Assembly (NCBI GenBank): GCA_947379685.1
Contig: CANCOG010000223.1
Span: 1-7,834 of the forward strand
DNA: 7,834 nucleotides
From: Flavipsychrobacter stenotrophus
Lineage (GTDB): Bacteria; Bacteroidota; Bacteroidia; Chitinophagales; Chitinophagaceae
Direction of reading: 5' to 3'
The notes beneath the pieces are model-generated. The model searched no databases. It saw nothing but the letters and a program-made list of their open reading frames with translations, and was not told the DNA's origin. Positions 1 to 6,118 of the stretch are shown here, piece by piece. Within the stretch, counting starts at the first letter, position 1. Each line of letters starts with the position of its first letter. Position numbers and translations under genes: made by a program.

Positions 1-108
1 AATGCCCTTAGCTGCCCCTCCTGTGGCCTTGGTTTCAATGGAAGGTTTATGGTTGCAACTCCCCAACGCCACAGCCAACGAACAAACAAAAGCCAGTTTG
101 AGTTTCAT
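1..108 (-). CDS. Lipoprotein, N-terminal fragment (runs off left edge)
   Basis: Only the first 36 codons are present; the reading frame is open to the window edge and no stop is seen. The start (CAT at 106-108 on the plus strand) reads MKLKLAFVCSLAVALGSCNH. This is a short basic n-region, a hydrophobic core and a lipobox L-G-S-C with Cys18 as the probable lipidation site, so the product should be exported by Sec, cleaved by signal peptidase II and anchored in a membrane. The mature part seen so far is hydrophilic (KPSIETKATG and a few residues more) and gives no hint of function. There is no Shine-Dalgarno sequence; the region before the ATG is A/T-rich, as is usual in Bacteroidota. It is transcribed divergently from the lipoprotein gene at 309. 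The frame is too short for the usual ORF length cut-offs, but the signal peptide and the promoter upstream support it. Confidence 0.8.
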   Translation of the reverse strand, partial: MKLKLAFVCSLAVALGSCNHKPSIETKATGGAAKGI

Positions 109-122
109 AAAGTTATTTTTTA

Positions 123-153
123 CAAAGTAAGGGATTATCGGGGTAGTAGCCAA
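123..153 (-). promoter_or_regulatory. Probable Bacteroidota-type promoter for the leftward lipoprotein gene
   Basis: On the minus strand TTG (151-153) is followed after 20 nt by TTACTTTG (123-130), one mismatch from the Bacteroidota -7 consensus TAnnTTTG. The G of the -7 element lies 14 nt before the ATG at 108, implying a 5' leader of about 10 nt. Spacing and position fit; the assignment rests on consensus matching only. Confidence 0.45.
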
Positions 154-161
154 TTAGCTAA
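154..161. repeat. 8-bp palindrome TTAGCTAA beside the promoter
   Basis: TTAGCTAA is a perfect palindrome directly abutting the TTG element of the leftward promoter candidate. It could be half of an operator, but an 8-bp palindrome in AT-rich spacer DNA is also expected by chance fairly often. Confidence 0.3.
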
Positions 162-176
162 AAACAACTTGGGAAT

Positions 177-201
177 CGCATTTCTCATGTGACCAAATGC
201 G
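177..201. repeat. Inverted repeat in the divergent spacer
   Basis: CGCATTT (177-183) and AAATGCG (195-201) are perfect 7-bp inverted copies around an 11-nt spacer, CTCATGTGACC. The site lies between two divergently transcribed lipoprotein genes, 24 bp beyond the -33 element of the left gene and about 100 bp before the right gene. That position suits an operator for a dimeric regulator acting on one or both genes. There is no T-run, so it does not look like a terminator. The role is inference. Confidence 0.35.
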
Positions 202-308
202 CGCAAACAAATAACAATCAATAAACTATAAGAAGCCAGCCAACCATTTATTGTATTGGGCCGTCTATTATACAGTACTCATTTTTCTAACCCTTAAATA
301 TTTTTTTT

Positions 309-1253
309 ATGAAAAAAGTCGCGTTAGCGCTATCCCTTTTAGCTGTTTGTGTTATTAATTCCTGTAAAAAGACAGAGCCTATTGGCACCAACACCACCTT
401 CAATACCTATTCCAGCATGGACGCAGTTTATGACCTGCTCCGCAACCAGCCAAAAATTGTCACCCTCAATGCCGCCACCGGTGGCTCATTCTATGGCAAC
501 AGCGGCACCCGTTATGTTTTTCCAGCAAACGCCTTTATGGATGCAACCGGCGCTACGATTACCGGCACTGTGCAAATTGCTGCAACAGAATATCTAAAAA
601 GGGGAGAGATGATTTTCTCCAAGGCACTACCAATAAGCAATGGCGAACCTCTGGAATCAGGCGGTGAAGTAAATGTTGTTGTTACACATAACGGGCAGGA
701 AGTGTTTCTCAGACCTGGTTTTTATATGCAGGCGAACTTACCACAAGGAGGAACTGCCGTGACTGGGATGTCATTATTTCACGGCTTGAATACAAGCGAT
801 ACAACTTCGAATAAAATCAATTGGCAACCCCAGGCAGATACTTTTCATGGGTTCGCTATTGTGATAACCCCCGGAGATACTATAAAACTCGTTTCAGACA
901 GTCTGAAATTATGTAACGCCGACCAATTTCTTAATAGTCCAAACTACCAGAAATTCAATATAAACGCATCCTTGAACGGGATTAACGGCACAGATATAAC
1001 CAGCATACATGGAATGACGCTCTACGACAACTATAATGGAGTATGGCCGAATAACAACTTCGCAAATGGGTCATTCCGAGAAGAACATGTCCCAAATATT
1101 CCAGTCCATTTTGTTGCAATAGCCTTAGTAAACAATCGTTTTTATGGAGGGATAATCGGGATTACACCGTCTACGGGCAGTACTTACAACATAACTTTAA
1201 ATGAAGTTGACCCTGTGGAATTCAGAACCCAAATCAGTAATCTACCCCATTAA
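309..1253 (+). CDS. Uncharacterised secreted lipoprotein, 314 aa
   Basis: The N-terminus MKKVALALSLLAVCVINSC is a lipoprotein signal peptide with Cys19 as the probable lipidated residue. The box I-N-S-C is slightly off consensus at -2, and it is followed by two lysines. No transmembrane segment follows, so the mature protein should be a membrane-anchored envelope protein. The body is rich in Gly, Thr, Asn and beta-branched residues, suggesting an all-beta fold. A block at residues 58-88 (GGSFYGNSGTRY, then FPANAF, D, G, ITG and V) followed by a GGE turn at 118-120 resembles a segment I recall from other uncharacterised Bacteroidota lipoproteins of the 'pPnaF.D..G..v.G.v' kind. The stretch around CNADQF (202-207) and HFVAIALVNNRFYGG (267-281) also resembles their later part. 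I cannot assign a function. The start is fixed by the signal peptide. It has no Shine-Dalgarno sequence and is directly preceded by eight T residues. A weak promoter candidate is TTG 256-258, then 20 nt, then TCATTTTT 279-286 (two mismatches). Confidence 0.85.
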   Translation: MKKVALALSLLAVCVINSCKKTEPIGTNTTFNTYSSMDAVYDLLRNQPKIVTLNAATGGSFYGNSGTRYVFPANAFMDATGATITGTVQIAATEYLKRGEMIFSKALPISNGEPLESGGEVNVVVTHNGQEVFLRPGFYMQANLPQGGTAVTGMSLFHGLNTSDTTSNKINWQPQADTFHGFAIVITPGDTIKLVSDSLKLCNADQFLNSPNYQKFNINASLNGINGTDITSIHGMTLYDNYNGVWPNNNFANGSFREEHVPNIPVHFVAIALVNNRFYGGIIGITPSTGSTYNITLNEVDPVEFRTQISNLPH

Positions 1254-1306
1254 AATTCAAACCAGAAACCACCAAGGATTTTATAGTTCCTCTCCCCTAA
1301 TCCTCC

Positions 1307-1314
1307 TAACTTTG
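1307..1314 (+). promoter_or_regulatory. Exact -7 element TAACTTTG before uvrA
   Basis: TAACTTTG matches TAnnTTTG exactly and ends 14 nt before the uvrA ATG, the same distance as for the leftward lipoprotein gene. No clean TTG is present at the expected 19-21 nt upstream; the best is TAG at 1284-1286. The promoter may therefore be weak, or it may depend on the -7 element. A start here would separate uvrA transcription from the lipoprotein gene upstream. Confidence 0.45.
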
Positions 1315-1317
1315 CTG

Positions 1318-1323
1318 AAGGAG
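1318..1323 (+). promoter_or_regulatory. Shine-Dalgarno sequence of uvrA
   Basis: AAGGAG lies 5 nt before the ATG at 1329 and decides that start over in-frame alternatives. None of the other starts visible in this window has a comparable motif. Confidence 0.6.
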
Positions 1324-1328
1324 TTATT

Positions 1329-4223
1329 ATGGCAGCAAAGAAAGCAGTAGTTAAGCAGCAAAAAGCAGAACTGGTTGGGGAAGTATTAATTGACGGGATA
1401 GAAGGGATTTCAGCACCTGAAGTGGAGCACATTACACAGGACGAGGAGCACCGGTTTGCGCCGGGTGATGCGATTTTCATTAAGGGCGCACGTATGCACA
1501 ACCTTAAAGATGTAAGCGTCTCCATCCCCCGTAACAAGTTGGTAGTGGTAACGGGAGTCAGCGGGAGTGGGAAATCTTCCCTTACTATGGATACCTTGTT
1601 TGCAGAGGGACAAAGGCGCTATGCAGAAAGCCTCAGTGCCTATGCACGCCAGTTCCTGATGCGGATGGACAAACCTGATGTTGACTACATACGCGGAATT
1701 TGTCCTGCCATAGCCATTGAACAGAAAGTAACTACCCGCACACCCCGCAGCACTGTGGGCAGCATGACGGAAATATATGATTACCTGCGCTTACTTTTTG
1801 CGCGTATTGGCAAAACATACTCGCCTGTAAGTGGCAGAGAGGTTAAGAAAGATACTGTAACTGATGTAGTTGAGTTTGTACAAACACTTCCCGTTGGCAC
1901 AAAGGTGCAGTTCATTGTACGGCTTGTTACCCGCTACCAGCGCACGACTGAAGAGGAATTGAACATCCTGATGCAAAAGGGTTTTACCCGTATCTATGTA
2001 CCCGCCTTGGGCGATAAACCCATCAGGATTGAAGATGTACTCAGCGGAACGGTGCCGCTGGGTGACGGGAAGATCAGCCTGCTGATTGACAGGATCGTTG
2101 TAAAAGCGACGTTTGATGAAGACGACCTGCACAGATTGGCTGATAGTATACAGACTGCATTTTATGAAAGCGAGGGTGAATGCCTTGTTGAAGTAGACGG
2201 AACCAAGACACATACTTTCAACAACCGTTTTGAAGCCGATGGCATTTCCTTCGATGAACCGACCCCAAACATGTTCTCCTTCAACAACCCTTATGGCGCT
2301 TGCCCGGTTTGTGAAGGCTTTGGACAAGTTCTGGGTATAGATGAAGACCTGGTAATCCCCGACAAGCACCTTAGTGTATTTGAAGGTGCGGTAGCTTGCT
2401 GGCGCGGGGAGAAAATGGGCGAGTGGAAGGAAGATTTTATACATAGCGCGGGGAGATTGGATTTCCCGATACATAAACCCATCGCCGACCTCGATGACCA
2501 GGAATTACAATTGCTGTGGGAAGGTAATAACAAGGTAAGCGGTATCAGGGATTTCTTTCAAATGGTGGAACAAAACCTGTACAAAGTACAATACAGGGTG
2601 ATGCAGGCACGATACAGGGGCCGCACAGTTTGCCATTCCTGTAAAGGATCGCGCCTGAGAAAGGAAGCATCATACGTAAAAATACAGGACATCACTATCG
2701 GGGATCTCATGTTTAAACCAGCTGATCAGGTCTATGCCTGGCTGCAGGATTTAAAACTAACCGAGCATGACCAATTAATTGCTAAAAGAATTCTACTGGA
2801 AATAAACCAGCGTATGAAAACCTTGCTGGATGTGGGCCTGAGTTACTTAACCCTGAGTCGCACTGCAAATACGCTTTCCGGCGGTGAAAGCCAGAGGATA
2901 CAATTGACCAAATTTCTGGGAAGTAATCTTACTGATTCGTTATACATACTTGACGAGCCCAGCATAGGCCTGCACAGCAGGGATACAGAGCGACTCATTA
3001 ATGTACTCAAAACCCTCCGCGATCTCGGCAACACGGTTGTAGTTGTGGAGCACGATGATATGATGATGCGCCAGGCCGACTATATCATTGATATGGGCCC
3101 TCTGGCAAGTCACCTGGGCGGTGAAGTTGTTGCGGCGGGAACGTATAAAGAACTCATTGCCAACAAGGCTAGTCTTACCGGGAAATACCTGAGCGGTAAA
3201 TTGCAAATTACGCCGCCTGATACTTTGCGCAAGCCAAACGGCAAGATACGTATTGAAGGCTGCAAGCAAAACAACCTGAAAAATGTAAGCGTAGATTTTC
3301 CACTGAATGTACTGTGTGTAGTGACAGGTCTTAGTGGGAGCGGTAAGACCACACTGGTAAAACAAACGCTATACCCAGCCCTGATGAAACATTTTGGCGA
3401 GGGTGCAGACAGGCCGGGCTTATTCCGGTCGCTGGATGGCGACCTCGACAACATTAGCCATGTAGAAATGGTGGACCAGAACCCGATAGGCAAATCATCG
3501 AGAAGCAACCCGGTGACCTATGTAAAGGCTTATGATGAAATCCGCAAGCTATATGCAAAACAACCACTGTCTAAAATGCGGGGATTTGCTGAAAAACACT
3601 TTTCGTTCAATACCGATGGCGGGCGATGCGACACCTGCAAGGGAGAGGGCGAAGTAATTGTGGAAATGCAATTCCTGGCGGATGTGCACCTCCAATGCGA
3701 ATCCTGCAAGGGCAAGCGGTTTAAGGACGAAGTGCTGGAGGTAACCTACCGCGGAAAGAACATTTACAACATACTCGATATGAGTGTAGATGAATCGATC
3801 ACTTTCTTTGAGGATGAGCCCAAACTGGCAAAGGCTATGCAACCGCTGAGTGACGTGGGCCTGGGCTATATTAAACTCGGGCAAAGTAGTAACACCCTGA
3901 GCGGTGGCGAGGCACAAAGGGTAAAACTGGCCTCCTTCCTCGGCAAGGGCAAACCCAGCGGAAAGGTGATGTTTATTTTTGATGAACCCACTACCGGCCT
4001 GCATATGCACGATATCAAGAAACTACTTGGTTCATTCGATGCGCTGATAGAAGTGGGCCATTCCATCATAGTAATAGAACACAACACCGATGTCATCAAG
4101 TCAGCCGACTGGGTCATAGACCTCGGCCCCGAAGGCGGCATTGGTGGCGGTTACTTGCTTTATGAAGGAGCACCGGATGGTTTGAAAGGGGTTAAGGAGA
4201 GTTATACGGGGAGGTATATGTAG
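1329..4223 (+). CDS. uvrA: UvrA-type excinuclease ABC subunit A
   Basis: This is the damage-sensing ATPase of nucleotide excision repair. In the UvrABC pathway a UvrA dimer finds DNA lesions in the cytoplasm and loads UvrB. At 964 aa the protein is complete and slightly longer than the usual 940 or so. The first ABC half has Walker A GVSGSGKS (76-83), signature LSGGE (516-520) and Walker B YILDEP (539-544). The second has Walker A GLSGSGKT (667-674), LSGGE (857-861) and FIFDEP (882-887). The UvrB-binding region starts after the IEQK...PRSTVG block (130-144). The C-terminal zinc finger is intact: C767-x2-C770, 19 residues, C790-x2-C793. C325/C328 and C435/C438 are also kept. Oddly, the CPxCG motif usual near residue 165 reads SPVSG, and the CPxC usual near 302 reads EADG. 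About 45 extra residues precede the conserved IFIKGARMHNLK start. Bacteroidota often carry two UvrA paralogues, and this looks like the cysteine-poor one (recollection, not searched). UvrB and UvrC are not in the window. Confidence 0.96.
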   Translation: MAAKKAVVKQQKAELVGEVLIDGIEGISAPEVEHITQDEEHRFAPGDAIFIKGARMHNLKDVSVSIPRNKLVVVTGVSGSGKSSLTMDTLFAEGQRRYAESLSAYARQFLMRMDKPDVDYIRGICPAIAIEQKVTTRTPRSTVGSMTEIYDYLRLLFARIGKTYSPVSGREVKKDTVTDVVEFVQTLPVGTKVQFIVRLVTRYQRTTEEELNILMQKGFTRIYVPALGDKPIRIEDVLSGTVPLGDGKISLLIDRIVVKATFDEDDLHRLADSIQTAFYESEGECLVEVDGTKTHTFNNRFEADGISFDEPTPNMFSFNNPYGACPVCEGFGQVLGIDEDLVIPDKHLSVFEGAVACWRGEKMGEWKEDFIHSAGRLDFPIHKPIADLDDQELQLLWEGNNKVSGIRDFFQMVEQNLYKVQYRVMQARYRGRTVCHSCKGSRLRKEASYVKIQDITIGDLMFKPADQVYAWLQDLKLTEHDQLIAKRILLEINQRMKTLLDVGLSYLTLSRTANTLSGGESQRIQLTKFLGSNLTDSLYILDEPSIGLHSRDTERLINVLKTLRDLGNTVVVVEHDDMMMRQADYIIDMGPLASHLGGEVVAAGTYKELIANKASLTGKYLSGKLQITPPDTLRKPNGKIRIEGCKQNNLKNVSVDFPLNVLCVVTGLSGSGKTTLVKQTLYPALMKHFGEGADRPGLFRSLDGDLDNISHVEMVDQNPIGKSSRSNPVTYVKAYDEIRKLYAKQPLSKMRGFAEKHFSFNTDGGRCDTCKGEGEVIVEMQFLADVHLQCESCKGKRFKDEVLEVTYRGKNIYNILDMSVDESITFFEDEPKLAKAMQPLSDVGLGYIKLGQSSNTLSGGEAQRVKLASFLGKGKPSGKVMFIFDEPTTGLHMHDIKKLLGSFDALIEVGHSIIVIEHNTDVIKSADWVIDLGPEGGIGGGYLLYEGAPDGLKGVKESYTGRYM

Positions 4224-4260
4224 GTGGAACCTAAGGTCTTACTCCCCCATCTACCTCCTC
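4211..4260. terminator. Possible bidirectional terminator stem between convergent genes
   Basis: GTAGGTGG (4220-4227) pairs with CCATCTAC (4247-4254) through seven Watson-Crick pairs and one G-U (as plus-strand RNA; A-C mismatch in minus-strand RNA) around a 19-nt loop. GAGG (4211-4214) can pair with CCTC (4257-4260) beyond an asymmetric internal loop. The two arms contain the stop codons of uvrA (4221-4223) and of the permease (4251-4253). Neither side has a T-run, so this is not a classical intrinsic terminator, but its position in a 27-bp convergent spacer suits ending both transcripts. Confidence 0.35.
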
Positions 4261-5945
4261 AATTTACTATTCTTAAAACCATAAAGAAAGTATATGCACA
4301 GCCCTACCAGTAACCAGATAAGGAAACGCTGCCAGTTGGTGGTACCTGATTCACAAAGCAGGTAGGTACAACACAGGAATCCTAGTATGGGGATAAGGGA
4401 GTAATTGCGCAGGAAGGAAAGTACCGCAGTTGCAAAAAAGACGATCCCGAAACCCATGTAGGGCACTTTTTCCGATAGGGTGCTGCAAGTGGTTTGTCCG
4501 GCCTTACCTGTCATAGAAAAGAAGGACATTAACCCTTCTGAGTTAAAATGCCAAAGCAGGAATGCCGAACCCACAAACAACAACGGAACTATAAACTTGC
4601 CGTTTACATAAGGTGCTTTGAACTTCGATTCAGGCCGGTTCTTCATGCTGTGAAAACGAACTATGCCTCCACATACAAGCACGAAGGCGAATAGCGTACC
4701 AACGCTGGTTAGTTTTACCACTTCATCAAGATTGAGGAATAATGCGGGTACGCCAACAACTATACCTGTAAGAATGGTAGAAAATGATGGAGTCTTGTAT
4801 TTAGGGTGCATTTTGGCAAAAACAGGAGGCAACAACCCATCGCGACTCATACTCATCCAGATACGTGGTTGCCCCAACTGAAATACCAATAGTACACTCG
4901 CTGTCGCGATAACTGCACCAACAGATATAATAATGGCCAGCCAGTGTGCCATCTTAGTATGGATATTGCCAAATACAAATGCGAGCGGGTCGCCGACGTT
5001 CAATGTATTTGATTTAGCCATGCCTGTGAGCACCAGTGCAATGATCACATAGATAACAGTACAAATAATCAGGGCATAAAACATGGCCCGTGGCAAGTCG
5101 CGTTGTGGGTTCTTACATTCTTCCGCAGTCGTTGAAATAGCATCGAATCCAATATAAGAAAAGAACACAGCTGCTGTTCCAGCCATAACGCCCTTGATAC
5201 CATGCGGCAGGAAGGGTGTCCAGTTATCTGTATCTACGTAAAACGCGCCTGCAACCATTACCAATAATATAATAGCGATCTTCAGTATCACCATTGCATT
5301 GGTTGTGCGCTTGGATTCCTTTATGCCTACATAAATAATTCTGGTGATGACCATTGTGATGAGGAACGCAGGCAGATCACAAATCAGTTTAAACGACCCC
5401 AGGGCGGGCGCATTCGCCCATGCAATTTTCGCTTCATCAGTCAGCTGAGCCTTAGCTGTCCAAAAATCGGTAGAAAGAAATTCCGGAAAGTGCAGGTGGT
5501 ATTTACCAAAGTGCACCCGATTTATGAGCGCAGTGAAATAGTCGCTCCAGGAAATAGCTACAGCAATGTTACCGATGGCATATTCCATCAACAGATCCCA
5601 GCCAATTATCCAGGCAAATATCTCACCAAATGCAACATATGAGTATGTATAGGCGCTTCCCGACACAGGCACCATGCTCGCGAATTCCGCGTAACACAAT
5701 GCAGAAAAGCCACAAGCAACTGAAACAAACAAAAATAGAAGAATGATACCCGGCCCGCCATCGAAACTGGCAGCACCAATTGTGGAAAAAATACCGGCAC
5801 CAACTATGGCAGCAATCCCCATAAAGGTAAGGTCGCGCGTGGTAAGTACCCTATGCATACTATCATCAGCAGCGTGACCATCGCCAAGGCCAGCCTTCGC
5901 TTCACGCAATATTACGTCAACCGATTTCTTACGGAATAAGTTCAT
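4251..5945 (-). CDS. APC-superfamily amino-acid permease (CAT/YfnA-like)
   Basis: This 564-aa polytopic inner-membrane protein belongs to the APC superfamily, cationic amino acid transporter (CAT) branch, and probably imports amino acids with protons. The N-terminus MNLFRKKS is nearly that of bacterial YfnA/GkApcT-like transporters, which supports the chosen start. TM1 has the unwound-helix motif G-A-G-I-F (49-53). Other family blocks are CYAEFASMVPVSGSAYTYSY (84-103), FFSYIGFDAISTTAEECKNP (261-280) and RIWMSMSRDGLLP (361-373). Lys222 in TM5 (within VILKIAI) corresponds to the lysine linked to proton coupling in ApcT-type carriers. I count about 12 to 14 hydrophobic helices. The loop between TM3 and TM4 (about 142-188) and the region 468-494 look longer than in the Bacillus-type proteins I recall. 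The substrate cannot be told from sequence. The gene is convergent with uvrA and probably transcribed alone from the promoter at 5951-5982. Confidence 0.92.
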   Translation of the reverse strand: MNLFRKKSVDVILREAKAGLGDGHAADDSMHRVLTTRDLTFMGIAAIVGAGIFSTIGAASFDGGPGIILLFLFVSVACGFSALCYAEFASMVPVSGSAYTYSYVAFGEIFAWIIGWDLLMEYAIGNIAVAISWSDYFTALINRVHFGKYHLHFPEFLSTDFWTAKAQLTDEAKIAWANAPALGSFKLICDLPAFLITMVITRIIYVGIKESKRTTNAMVILKIAIILLVMVAGAFYVDTDNWTPFLPHGIKGVMAGTAAVFFSYIGFDAISTTAEECKNPQRDLPRAMFYALIICTVIYVIIALVLTGMAKSNTLNVGDPLAFVFGNIHTKMAHWLAIIISVGAVIATASVLLVFQLGQPRIWMSMSRDGLLPPVFAKMHPKYKTPSFSTILTGIVVGVPALFLNLDEVVKLTSVGTLFAFVLVCGGIVRFHSMKNRPESKFKAPYVNGKFIVPLLFVGSAFLLWHFNSEGLMSFFSMTGKAGQTTCSTLSEKVPYMGFGIVFFATAVLSFLRNYSLIPILGFLCCTYLLCESGTTNWQRFLIWLLVGLCIYFLYGFKNSKLRR

Positions 5946-5950
5946 TGTTT

Positions 5951-5982
5951 CAAAAGTAATGCAAACGAATTATAAAATGCAA
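5951..5982 (-). promoter_or_regulatory. Promoter of the permease gene, possibly giving a leaderless mRNA
   Basis: On the minus strand TTG (5980-5982) is followed after 21 nt by TACTTTTG (5951-5958), an exact TAnnTTTG match. Only five bases (AAACA) separate this element from the ATG at 5943-5945. Transcription would therefore start at or within a few bases of the start codon, and there is no room for a ribosome binding site. Confidence 0.55.
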
Positions 5983-6035
5983 TGCTATTGATGGATTCGA
6001 TTGATGTTACAGGAGATACCCGATTTCCGACATTA

Positions 6036-6084
6036 GCATGGTGGCTTTAATACGTTAAACACCCATACCTGCAAAACACCATGC
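6036..6084. repeat. Nested inverted repeat between the T9SS protein and permease genes
   Basis: GCATGGTG (6036-6043) and CACCATGC (6077-6084) are perfect 8-bp inverted copies 33 nt apart. Inside them TTTAA (6046-6050) and TTAAA (6055-6059) form a 5-bp hairpin with a TACG loop. The site is 35-83 nt past the stop of the T9SS-sorted protein gene and about 54 bp upstream of the permease promoter candidate. It could be a 3' structure ending the upstream transcript or an operator for the permease. The absence of a T-run argues against a standard intrinsic terminator. The rest of this 173-bp spacer shows nothing else I can support. Confidence 0.4.
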
Positions 6085-6118
6085 AACGATTTTCAATAAC
6101 CCAAGTAAAAGGATTAGA

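Noticed and set aside
300..308. Run of eight T residues as an intrinsic terminator
   Set aside because: No GC-rich stem precedes it and it abuts the start codon of the lipoprotein gene. An AT-rich translation start region is more likely.
1254..1328. Terminator between the lipoprotein gene and uvrA
   Set aside because: I found no convincing stem in these 75 bp, so some readthrough from the lipoprotein gene into uvrA remains possible.
1791..2474. Long open frame on the minus strand inside uvrA (227 codons)
   Set aside because: It is fully antisense to strongly conserved uvrA coding sequence, has no promoter or ribosome site, and its product has no recognisable motif. Other antisense frames at 2940-3365, 3110-3508 and 3549-4010 are rejected on the same grounds.
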